From the NCBI RefSeq assembly GCF_019279795.1, contig NC_056750.1, positions 830,167,235 to 830,231,234 on the forward strand: DNA of 64,000 nucleotides, written 5' to 3'. Position numbers and translations under genes: made by a program. Positions 30,238 to 44,310 of the stretch are shown in pieces (within the stretch, counting starts at the first letter, position 1; every line of letters starts with the position of its first letter). The notes beneath the pieces are model-generated. The model worked only from the letters and a program-made list of their open reading frames with translations, was not told where the DNA came from and searched no databases. The stretch comes from Protopterus annectens (Eukaryota; Chordata; Ceratodontiformes; Protopteridae).

Positions 30238-33200
30238 GCCCATGTTAACTGTTCATTATCTGTCGTGAATACTGCCCATGTTAACTGCTCGTTTTCTGTC
30301 GTGAATGCTGAACATGTTAACTGTTCATTATCTGTAGTGAATGCTGATCATGTTAACTGCTTATTATCTGTGGTGAATACTGACCATGTTAACTGTTCAT
30401 TATCAGTAGTGAATACTGCCCATATTAACAGCACATTATCTGTGGTGAATACTAACTATGTTAACTGCTCATGATCTGTGATGAATACAGATCATGTTAC
30501 CTCTTCATTATCTGTGATGAATACTGACCATGTTAACTGCTCATTATCTGTGGTGAATAATGACCATGTTAACTACACATTATCTGTGGTGAATACTGAC
30601 CATGTTAACTGCTCATTATCTGTGGTGAATACTGAACATGTTAACTGCTAATTATTTGTGGTGAATATTGCCCACATTAACTGCTCATTATCTGTGGTGA
30701 ATACTGACCATGTTAACTGTTCATTACCTGTAGTGAATACTGAACATGTTAACTGTTCATTGTCTGTGGTGAATACTGCCCATCTTAACTGCACATTATC
30801 TGTGGTGAATACTGAACATGTTAACTACTCATTATCTGTGGTGAATACTGGCCATGTTAACTGCTTGTTATCTGTGGTGAAAACTGACCTTGTTAACTGC
30901 TCATGATCTATGATGAATACAGACCATGTTACCTCTTCATTATCTGTGGTGAATAGTGACCATGATAACTGCACATTATCTGTGGTGAATACTGACCATG
31001 TTAAATGCTCATTATCTGTGGTGAATACTGACCAAGTTAACTGTTCCTTATCTGTGGTGAATACTGACCGTGTTAACTGCTCATTATCTGTGGTGAATAC
31101 TGACCATGTTAACTGCTCATTATCTGTGGTGAATATTGCCCACATTAACTCCTCATTATCTGTGGTGAATACTGACCATGTTAACTGCTCATTATCTGTG
31201 GTGAAAACTGACCATGTTAACTGCTCATTATCTGTGATGAATGCTGACCATGTTAACTTCTCATTATCTGTGGTGAATACTGACCATGTTAACTGTTCAT
31301 TATCTGTGGGGAATACTGACAATTTTAACTGCCATTATCTGTGGTAAATACTGCCCACATTAACTGTTCATTATCTGTGGTGAATACTGCCCACATTAAC
31401 TGTTCATTATCTGTGGTGAATACTGCCCACGTTAACTGCTCATTATACGAGGTGAATAATGACCATGTTAATATCTCATTATCTGTGGTGAATACTGCCC
31501 ACATTAACTGCTCATTATACGTGGTGAATACTGACCATGTTAACTGCTTATTATCTGCAGTGAATACTGACCATGTTAACTGTTCATTATCTGTAGTGAA
31601 TACTGACCATGTTAACTGTTCATTATCTGTGGTGAATACTGAACATGTTAACTGCTCATTATCTGTGGTGAATACTGGCCATGTTAACTGCTTGTTATCT
31701 GTGGTGAATACTGAACATGTTAACTGCTCATGATCTGTGATGAATACAGACCATGGTGAATACTGACCATGTGAACTGCACACTATCTGTGGTGAATACT
31801 GACCATGTTAACTTCTCATTATCTGTGATGAATACTGACCATGTTAACTGCTCATTATCTGTGGTGAATACTGATCGTGTTAACTGCTCATTATCTGTGG
31901 TAAATACTGACCATATTAACTTCTCATTATCTGTGATGAATACTGACCATATAAACTGCTCATTATCTGTGGTGAATACTGACCATGGTAACTGCTCATT
32001 ATATGTGGTGAATACTGACCATGTTAACTGTTCATTATCTGTGGTGAATACTGACCATGTAAACTGCTCATTATCTGTGGTGAATACTGACCATGTTAAC
32101 TGCTCATTATCTGTGGTGAATATTGCTCACATTAACTGCTCATTATCTGTGGTGAATACTGACCATGTTAACTGCTCATTATCTGTGGTGAATATTGCTC
32201 ACATTAACTGCTCATTATCTGTGGTGAATACTGACCATGTTAACTGCTCATTATCTGTAGTGAAAACTGACCATGTTAACTGTTCATTATCTCTGGTGAA
32301 TACTTTCCGTGTTAACTGCTCATGATCTGTGGTGAATACTGACCATGTTAACTGCTCATTATCTGTGGTGAATACTGACAGTGTTAACTGCTCATTATCT
32401 GTGGTGAATACTGACCGTGTTAACTGCTCATTATCTGTGGTGAATACTGACCATGTTAACTGCTCATTATCTGAGGTGAATACCGACCATGTGAACTGCT
32501 CATTATCTGTGGGGAATACTGACAATTTTAACTGCCATTATCTGTGGTGAATACTGCCCACATTAACTGTTCATTATCTGTGGTGAATACTGGCCACGTT
32601 AACTGCTTATTATCTGCGGTGAATACTGACCATGTTAACTGCTCATGATCTGTGATGAATACAGACCATGTTACCTCTTCCTTATCTGTGGTGAATACTG
32701 ACCATGTGAACTGCACTTTATCTATGGTGAATACTGACCATGTGAACTTCTCATTATCTGTGATGAATACTGACCATGTTAACTGCTCATTATATGTGGT
32801 GAATACTGACCATGTTAACTGCTCATTATCTGTGATGAATACTGATCATGTTAACTGTTCATTATCTGTGGTGAATACTGACCGTGTTAACTGCTCATTA
32901 TCTGTGGTGAATACTGACCATGTTAACTGCTCATTATCTGTCGTGAATACTGACCATGATAACTGCCCATTATCTGTGGTGAATATTGTCCACATTAACT
33001 GCTCATTATCTGTGGCGAATACTGACTTAGATTATAGATTGACATGTTAACTGTTCATTATCTGTGGTGAAAACTGACCATGTTAACTGCTCATTTTCTG
33101 TGATGCATACTGACCATGTTAACTTCTCATTACCTGTGGTGAAACTGACCATGTTAACTGTTCATTATCTGTGGTGAATACTGACCGTGTTAATTTCTCA

Positions 33201-36200
33201 TGATCTGTGATGAATACAGACCATGTTACCTCTTCATTATATGTGATGAATACTGACCATGTTAACTGCACATTATCTGTGGTGAATACTGACCATGTTA
33301 ACTTCTCATTATCTGTGATGAATACTGACCATGTTAACTGCTGATTATCTGTGATGAATACTGATCATGTTAACTGCTCATTATCTGTGGTGAATACTGC
33401 CCATGTTAACTGTTCATTATCTGTGGTGAATACTGCCCATGTTAACTGCTCATTATACGTGGTGAATACTGACCATGTTAACTGCTCATTATCTGTGGTG
33501 AATATTGCCCACATTAACTCCTCATTATCTGTGGTGAATACTGACCATGTTAACTGCTCATTATCTGTGGTGAAAACTGACCATGTTAACTGCTCATTAT
33601 CTGTGATGAATACTGACCATGTTAACTGCTCATTATATGTGGTGAATACTGACCATGTTAACTGCTTATTATCTGTGGTGAATATTGCCCACATTAACTC
33701 CTCATTATCTGTGGTGAATACTGACCATGTTAACTGCTCATTATCTGTGGTGAAAACTGACCATGTTAACTTCTCATTACCTGTGGTGAATACTGACCAT
33801 GTTAACTTTTCATTACCTGTGGTGAATACTGACCATGTTAACTGCTCATTATCTGTGGGGAATACTGACAATTTTAACTGCCATTATCTGTGGTAAATAC
33901 TGCCCACATTAACTGTTCATTATCTGTGGTGAATACTGCCCACATTAACTGTTCATTATCTGTGGTGAATACTGCCCACGTTAACTGCTTATTATACTTG
34001 GTGAATAATGACCATGTTAATATCGCATTATCTGTGGTGAATACTGCCCACGTTAACTGCTCATTATACGTGGTGAATACTGACCATGTTAACTGCTTAT
34101 TATCTGCGGTGAATACTGACCATGTTAACTGTTCATTATCTGTAGTGAATACTGAACATGATAACTGTTCATTGTCTGTGTTGAATACCGCCCATCTTAA
34201 CTGCACATTATCTGTGGTGAATACTGAACATGTTAACTGCTCATTATCTGTGGTGAATACTGGCCATGTTAACTGCTTGTTATCTGTGGTGAATACTGAA
34301 AATGTTAACTGCTCATGATCTGTGATGAATACAGACCATGGTGAATACTGACCATGTGAACTGCACATTATCTGTGGTGAATACTGACCATGTTAACTGC
34401 TCATTATCTGTGATGAATACTGATCGTGTTAACTACTCATTATCTGTGGTAAATACTGACCATGTTAAATGTTCATTATCTGTGGTGAATACTGACCGTG
34501 TAAACTGCTCATTATCTGTGGTGAATACTGACCATGTTAACTGCTCATTATCTGTGGTGAATATTGCTCACATTAACTGCTCATTATCTGTGGTGAATAC
34601 TGACCATGTTAACTGCTCATTATCTGTAGTGAAAACTGACCATGTTAACTGTTCATTATCTGTGGTGAATACTTTCCGTGTTAACTGCTCATGATCTGTG
34701 GTGAATACTGACCATGTTAACTGCTCATTATCTGTGGTGAATACTGACAGTGTTAACTGCTCATTATCTGTGGGGAATACTGACAATTTTAACTGCCATT
34801 ATCTGTGGTGAATCCTGCCCACATTAACTGTTCATTATCTGTGGTGAATACTGACCATGTTAACTGCTTATTATCTGCGGTGAATACTGACCATGTTAAC
34901 TGTTCATTATCTGTAGTGAATACTGAACATGACAACTCTTCGTTATCTGTTTTGAATACTGGCCACGTTAACTGCTTGTTATCTGTGGTGAATACTGACC
35001 ATGTTAACTGCACATGATCTGTGATGAATACAGACCATGTTACCTCTTCATTATCTGTGGTGAATACTGACCATGTAAACTGCACTTTATCTATGGTGAA
35101 TACTGACCATGTGAACTTCTCATTATCTGTGATGAATACTGATCATGTAAACTGCACTTTATCTATGGTGAATACTGCCCATGCTAACTGCTCATTATAT
35201 GTGATGAATACTGACCATGTTAACTGTTCATTATCTGTGGTGAATACTGACCGTGTTAACTGCTCATTATCTGTGGTGAATACTGACCATGTTAACTGCT
35301 CATTATCTGTCATGAATACTGACCATGTTAACTGCCCATTATCTGTGGTGAATATTGTCCACATTAACTGCTCATTATCTGTGGCGAATACTGACTTAGA
35401 TTATAGATTATAGATTGACATGTTAACTGTTCATTATCTGTGGTGAAAACTGACCATGTTAACTGCTCATTTTCTGTGATGCATACTGACCATGTTAACT
35501 TCTCATTACCTGTGGTGAAATTGACCATGGTAACTGTTCATTATCTGTGGTGAATACTGACCGTGTTAACTGCTCATTATCTGTGGTGCATACTGACCAT
35601 GTTAATTGCTCATTATCAGAGGTTAATACTGACCATGTTAACTGCTCATTATCTGTGGTGAATACTGACAGTTTTAACTGCCATTATCTGTGGTGAATAC
35701 TGCCCACATTAACTGTTCATTATCTATGGTGAATACTGCCCATGTTAACTGCTCATTATCTGTGGTGAATACTGGCCATGTTAACTGCTCATGATCTGTG
35801 ATGAATACAGACCATGTTACCTCTTCATTATCTGTGGTAAATACTAACCATGTTAACTGCACATTATCTGTAGTAAATACTAACCATGTGAACTTCTCAT
35901 TATCTGTGATGAATACTGACCATCTTAACTGCTCATTATCTGTGGTGAATACTGACCATGTTAACTGCTCATTATCTGAGGTGAATACTGACCATGTTAA
36001 CTTCTCATTATCTGTGGTGAATACTGACCATGTTAACTGCTCATTATCTGTGGTGAATACTGACCATGTTAACTGCTCATTATCTGTGGTGAATACTGAC
36101 CATGTTAACTGCTCATTATCTGTGGTGAATACAGATCATGTGAACTGCTCATTATCTGCGGTGAATACTGACCATGTTAACTGTTCATTATCTGTAGTGA

Positions 36201-39200
36201 ATACTGAACATGACAACTGTTCATTATCTGTGGTGAATACTGGCCACGTTAACTGCTTGTTATCTGTGGTGAATACTGACTATGTTAACTTCTCATGATC
36301 TGTGATGAATACAGACCATGTTACCTCTTCATTATCTGTGGTGAATACTGACCATGTGAACTGCACATTATCTATGGTTAATACTGACCATGTGAACTTC
36401 TCATTATCTGTGATGAATACTGACCATGTTAACTGCTCATTATATGTGGTGAATACTGACTATGTTAACTGCTCATTATCTGTGATGAATACTGATCGTG
36501 TTAACTGCTCATTATCTGTGGTGAATACTGACCATGTTAACTGTTCATTATCTGTGGTGAATACTGACCGTGTTAACTTCTCATTATCTGTGTTGAATAC
36601 TGACCATGTTAACTGCTCATTATCTGTAGTGAATACTGACCATGTTAACTGCTCATTATCTGTGGGGAATACTGACAATTTTAACTGCCATTATCTGTGG
36701 TGAATAATGACCATGTTAATATCTCATTATCTGTGGTGAATACTGCCCACGTTAACTGCTCATTATACGTGGTGAATACTGACCATGTTAACTGCTTATT
36801 ATCTGCGGTGAATACTGACCATGCTAACTGTTCATTATCTGTAGTGAATACTGAACATGATAACTGTTCATTGTCTGTGGTGAATACCGCCCATCTTAAC
36901 TGCACATTATTTGTGGTGAATACTGAACATGTTAACTGCTCATGATCTGTGATGAATATAGACCATGTTAACTGCTCATTATCTGTGGTGAATAATGACC
37001 ATGTTAACTGCTCATTATCTGTGATGAATACTGACCGTGTTAACTGCTCATTATATGTGGTGAATACTGACCATGTTAACTACTCATTATCTGTGGTGAA
37101 TACTGACCATGTTAACTGCTCATTATCTGTGGGGAATACTGACAATTTTAACTGCCATTATCTGTGGTGAATACTGCCCACATTAACTGTTCATTATCTG
37201 TGGTGAATACTGCCCACGTTAACTGCTCATTATACGTGGTGAATAATGACCATGTTAATATCTCATTATCTGCAGTGAATACTGCCCACGTTAACTGCTC
37301 ATTATACGTGGTGAATACTGACCATGTTAACTGCTTATTATATGCGGTGAATACTGACCATGTTAACTGTTCATTATCTGTAGTGAATACTGAACATGAT
37401 AACTGTTCATTGTCTGTGATGAATACCGCCCATCTTAACTGCACATTATCTGTGGTGAATACTGAACATGTTAACTGCTCATGATCTGTGGTGAATACAG
37501 ACCATGTTAACTGCTCATTATCTGTGGTGAATACTGACCATGTTAACTGCTCATTATCTGTGATGAATACTGACCGTGTTAACTGCTCATTATATGTGGT
37601 GAATACTGACCATGTTAAATGCTCATTATCTGTGGTGAATATTGCCCACATTAACTGCTCATTATCTGTGGTGAATACTGACCATGTTAACTGCTCATTA
37701 TCTGTAGTGAAAACTGACCATGTTAACTATTCATTATCTGTGGTGAATACTTTCCGTGTTAACTGCTCATGATCTGTGGTGAATACTGACCATGTTAACT
37801 GCTCATTATCTGTTGTGAATACTGACAGTGTTAACTGCTCGTTATCTGTGGTGAATATTGCCCACATTAACTGCTCATTATCTGTGGTGAACACTGACCA
37901 TGTTAACTGCTCATTATCTGTGGTGAATACTGACCATGTTAACTGCTCATTATCTGTGGTGAATACTGATCATGTTAACTGCTCATTATCTGAGATGAAT
38001 ACCGACCATGTGAACTGCTCATTATCATTGGGGAATACTGACAATTTTAACTGCCATTATCTGTGGTGAATACTGCCCACATTAACTGTTTATTATCTGT
38101 GGTGAATACTGACCATGTTAACTGTTCATTATCTGTAGTGAATATTGAACATGACAACTGTTCATTATCTGTGGTGAATACTGGCCACGTTAACTGCTTG
38201 TTATCTGTGGTGAATACTGACCATGTTAACTGCTTATGATCTGTGATGAATACAGACCATGTTACCTCTTCATTATCTGTGGTGAATACTGCCCATGTGA
38301 ACTGCACATTATCTATGGTGAATACTGACCATGTGAACTTCTCATTATCTGTGATGAATACTGACCATGTTAACTGCTCATTATATGTGGTGAATACTGA
38401 CCATGTTAACTGCTCATTATCTGTGATGAATACTGATCATGTTAACTGCTCATTATCTTTGATGAATACTGACCATGTTAACTGTTCATTATCTGTGGTG
38501 AATACTGACCATGTTAACTGCTCATTATCTGTGATGAATACTGACCGTGTTAACTGCTCATTATATGTGGTGAATACTGACCATGTTAACTGCTCATTAT
38601 CTGTGGTGAATATTGCCCACATTAACTGCTCATTATCTGTGGTGAATACTGACCATGTTAACTGTTCATTATCTGTAGTGAAAACTGACCATGTTAACTG
38701 CTCATGATCTGTGATGAATACAGACCATGTTACCTCTTCATTATCTGTGGTGAATACTGCCCATGTGAACTGCACATTATCTATGGTGAATACTGACCAT
38801 GTGAACTTCTCATTATCTGTGATGAATACTGACCATGTTAACTGCTCATTATATGTGGTGAATACTGACCATGTTAACTGCTCATTATCTGTGATGAATA
38901 CTGATCATGTTAACTGCTCATTATCTTTGATGAATACTGACCATGTTAACTGTTCATTATCTGTGGTGAATACTGACCGTGTTAACTGCTCATTATCTGT
39001 GATGAATACTGACCGTGTTAACTGCTCATTATATGTGGTGAATACTGACCATGTTAACTGCTCATTATCTGTGGTGAATATTGCCCACATTAACTGCTCA
39101 TTATCTGTGGTGAATACTGACCGTGTTAACTGTTCATTATCTGTAGTGAAAACTGACCATGTTAACTGTTCATTATCTGTGGTGAATACTTTCCGTGTTA

Positions 39201-42200
39201 ACTGCTCATGATCTGTGGTGAATACTGACCATGTTAACTGCTCATTATCTGTTGTGAATACTGACAGTGTTAACTGCTCGTTATCTGTGGTGAATATTGC
39301 CCACATTAACTGCTCATTATCTGTGGTGAACACTGACCATGTTAACTGCTCATTATCTGTGGTGAATACTGACCATGTTAACTGTTCATTACCTGTAGTG
39401 AATACTGAACATGTTAACTGTTCATTGTCTGTGGTGAATACTGCCCATCTTAACTGCACATTATCTGTGGTGAATACTGAACATGTTAACTACTCATTAT
39501 CTGTGGTGAATACTGGCCATGTTAACTGCTTGTTATCTGTGGTGAAAACTGACCTTGTTAACTGCTCATGATCTATGATGAATACAGACCATGTTACCTC
39601 TTTATTATCTGTGGTGAATAGTGACCATGATAACTGCACATTATCTGTGGTGAATACTGACCATGTTAAATTCTCATTATCTGTGGTGAATACTGACCAA
39701 GTTAACTGTTCCTTATCTGTGGTGAATACTGACCGTGTTAACTGCTCATTATCTGTGGTGAATACTGACCATGTTAACTGCTCATTATCTGTGGTGAATA
39801 TTGCCCACATTAACTCCTCATTATCTGTGGTGAATACTGACCATGTTAACTGCTCATTATCTGTGGTGAAACCTGACCATGTTAACTGCTCATTATCTGT
39901 GATGAATACTGACCATGTTAACTTCTCATTATCTGTGGTGAATACTGACCATGTTTACTGTTCATTATTTGTGGTGAATACTGACCGTGTTAACTGCTCT
40001 TTATCTGTGGTGAATACTGACCATGTTAACTGCTCATTATCTGTGGGGAATACTGACAATTTTAACTGCCATTATCTGTGGTAAATACTGCCCACATTAA
40101 CTGTTCATTATCTGTGGTGAATACTGCCCACATTAACTGTTCATTATCTGTGGTGAATACTGACCATGTTAACTGCTTATTATCTGCGGTGAATACTGAC
40201 CATGTTAACTGTTCATTATCTGTAGTGAATACTGACCATGTTAACTGTTCATTATCTGTGGTGAATACTGAACATGTTAACTGCTCATTATCTGTGGTGA
40301 ATACTGGCCATGTTAACTGCTTGTTATCTGTGGTGAATACTGAACATGTTAACTGCTCATGATCTGTGATGAATACAGACAATGGTGAATACTGACCATG
40401 TGAACTGCACATTATCTGTGGTGAATACTGACCATGTTAACTTCTCATTATCTGTGATGAATACTGACCATGTTAACTGCTCATTATCTGTGGTGAATAC
40501 TGATCGTGTTAACTGCTCATTATCTGTGGTAAATACTGACCATATTAACTTCTCATTATCTGTGATGAATACTGACCATGTAAACTGCTCATTATCTGTG
40601 GTGAATACTGACCATGTTAACTTCTCATTATACGTGGTGAATACTGACCATGTTAACTGCTTATTATCTGTGGTGAATATTGCCCACATTAACTCCTCAT
40701 TATCTGTGGTGAATACTGACCATGTTAACTGCTCATTATCTGTGGTGAATACTGGCCACGTTAACTGCTTATTATCTGCGGTGAATACTGACCATGTTAA
40801 CTGCTCATGATCTGTGATGAATACAGACCATGTTACCTCTTCATTATCTGTGGTGAATACTGACCATGTGAACTGCACTTTATCTATGGTGAATACTGAC
40901 CATGTGAACTTCTCATTATCTGTGATGAATACTGACCATGTTAACTGCTCATTATATGTGGTGAATACTGACCATGTTAACTGCTCATTATCTGTGATGA
41001 ATATTGATCATGTTAACTGTTCATTATCTGTGGGGAATACTGACCATGTTAACTGCTCATTATCTGTCGTGAATACTGACCATGTTAACTGCCCATTATC
41101 TGTGGTGAATATTGTCCACATTAACTGCTCATTATCTGTGGCGAATACTGACTTAGATTATAGATTATAGATTGACATGTTAACTGTTCATTATCTGTGG
41201 TGAAAACTGACCATGTTAACTGCTCATTTTCTGTGATGCATACTGACCATGTTAACTTTTCATTACCTGTGGTGAAACTGACCATGTTAACTGTTCATTA
41301 TCTGTGGTGAATACTGACCGTGTTAATTTCTCATGATCTGTGATGAATACAGACCATGTTACCTCTTCATTATATGTGATGAATACTGACCATGTTAACT
41401 GCACATTATCAGTGGTGAATACTGACCATGTTAACTTCTCATTATCTGTGATGAATACTGACCATGTTAACTGCTGATTATCTGTGATGAATACTGATCA
41501 TGTTAACTGCTCATTATCTGTGGTGAATACTGCCCATGTTAACTGTTCATTATCTGTGCTGAATACTGCCCACGTTAACTGCTCATTACCTGTGGTGAAT
41601 GCTGAACATAACTACTCATTATCTGTGCTGAATGCTCCCAGGGTTAACTGCTCATTATCTGTGGTGAATACTGACCATGTTAACTGCTCATTATCTGTGG
41701 TGAAAACTGACCATGTTAACTGCTCATTATCTGTGATGAATACTGACCATGTTAACTGCTCATTATACGTGGTGAATACTGACCATGTTAACTGCTTATT
41801 ATCTGTGGTGAATATTGCCCACATTAACTCCTCATTATCTGTGGTGAATACTGACCATGTTAACTGCTCATTATCTGTGGTGAAAACTGACCATGTTAAC
41901 TTCTCATTACCTGTGGTGAATACTGACCATGTTAATTTCTCATTATCTGTGGTGAATACTGACCATGTTAACTGCTCATTATCTGTGGGGAATACTGACA
42001 ATTTTAACTGCCATTATCTGTGGTAAATACTGCCCACATTAACTGTTCATTATCTGTGGTGAATACTGCCCACATTAACTGTTCATTATCTGTGGTGAAT
42101 ACTGCCCACGTTAACTGCTTATTATACGTGGTGAATAATGACCATGTTAATATCGCATTTCTGTGGTGAATACTGCCCACGTTAACTGCTCATTATACGT

Positions 42201-44310
42201 GGTGAATACTGACCATGTTAACTGCTTATTATCTGCGGTGAATACTGACCATGTTAACTGTTCATTATCTGTAGTGAATACTGAACATGATAACTGTTCA
42301 TTGTCTGTGGTGAATACTGCCCATCTTAACTGCACATTATCTGTGGTGAATACTGAACATGTTAACTGCTCATTATCTGTGGTGAATACTGGCCATGTTA
42401 ACTGCTTGTTATCTGTGGTGAATACTGAAAATGTTAACTGCTCATGATCTGTGATGAATACAGACCATGGTGAATACTGACCATGTGAACTGCACATTAT
42501 CTGTGGTGAATACTGACCATGTTAACTGCTCATTATCTGTGATGAATACTGATCGTGTTAACTACTCATTATCTGTGGTAAATACTGACCATGTTAAATG
42601 TTCATTATCTGTGGTGAATACTGACCGTGTAAACTGCTCATTATCTGTGGTGAATACTGACCATGTTAACTGCTCATTATCTGTGGTGAATATTGCTCAC
42701 ATTAACTGCTCATTATCTGTGGTGAATACTGACCATGTTAACTGCTCATTATCTGTAGTGAAAACTGACCATGTTAACTGTTCATTTTCTGTGGTGAATA
42801 CTTTCCGTGTTAACTGCTCATGATCTGTGGTGAATACTGACCATGTTAACTGCTCATTATCTGTGGTGAATACTGACAGTGTTAACTGCTCATTATCTGT
42901 GGTGAATATTGCCCACATTAACTGCTCATTATCTGTGGTGAACACTGACCATGTTAACTGCTCATTATCTGTGGTGAATACTGACCGCGTTAATTGCTCA
43001 TTATCTGAAGTGGATACCGACCATGTGAACTGCTCATTATCTGTGGGGAATACTGACAATTTTAACTGCCATTATCTGTGGTGAATACTGCCCACATTAA
43101 CTGTTCATTATCTGTGGTGAATACTGACCATGTTAACTGCTTATTATCTGCGGTGAATACTGGCCATGTTAACTGTTCATTATCTGTAGTGAATACTGAA
43201 CATGACAACTCTTCATTATCTGTTTTGAATACTGGCCACGTTAACTGCTTGTTATCTGTGGTGAATACTGACCATGTTAACTGCACATGATCTGTGATGA
43301 ATACAGACCATGTTACCTCTTCATTATCTGTGGTGAATACTGACCATGTAAACTGCACTTTATCTATGGTGAATACTGACCATGTGTACTTCTCATTATC
43401 TGTGATGAATACTGATCATGTAAACTGCACTTTATCTATGGTGAATACTGCCCATGCTAACTGCTCATTATATGTGATGAATACTGACCATGTTAACTGT
43501 TCATTATCTGTGGTGAATACTGACCATGTTAACTGCTCATTATCTGTGGTGAATACTGACCATGTTAACTGCCCATTATCTGTGGTGAATATTGTCCACA
43601 TTAACTGCTCATTATCTGTGGCGAATACTGACTTAGATTATAGATTATAGATTGACATGTTAACTGTTCATTATCTGTGGTGAAAACTGACCACGTTAAC
43701 TGCTCATTTTCTGTGATGCATACTGACCATGTTAACTTCTCATTACCTGTGGTGAAATTGACCATGTTAACTGTTCATTATCTGTGGTGAATACTGACCG
43801 TGTTAACTGTTCATTATCTGTGGTGCATACTGACCATGTTAATTGCTCATTATCAGAGGCTAATACTGACCATGTTAACTGCTCATTATCTGTGGGGAAT
43901 ACTGACATATTTAACTGCCATTATCTGTGGTGAATACTGCCCACATTAACTGTTCATTATCTATGGTGAATACTGCCCATGTTAACTGCTCATTATCTGT
44001 GCTGAATACTGGCCATGTTAACTGCTCATGATCTGTGTTGAATACAGACCATGTTACCTCTTCATTATATGTGATGAATACTGACCATGTTAACTGCACA
44101 TTATCTGTGGTGAATACTGACCATGTTAACTGCTGATTATCTGTGATGAATACTGATCATTTTAACTGCTCATTATCTGTGGTGAATACTGACCATGTTA
44201 ACTGCTCATTATCTGTGGTGAATACTGCCCACGTTAACTGCTTGTTATCTGTGGTGAATACTGACCTTGTTAACTGCTCATGATCTGTGATGAATACAGA
44301 CCATGTTACC
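30238..44310. repeat. Satellite domain A: variant-rich, higher-order structured
   Basis: This block carries many diagnostic variant units: GTTACCTCTTC (for example at 30496, 30928, 32670, 35039, 36319, 38271, 40832, 43313), ACAATTTTAACTGCC (31317, 32521, 33867, 34782, 36673, 37141, 38040, 40055, 41997, 43054), GCTCATGATCTGTG with an in-frame stop, ACTTTCCGTG, and AGATTATAGATTGACATG (33030, 35400, 41155, 43636). Variant order is repeated, which gives multi-unit higher-order repeats. Confidence 0.85.
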
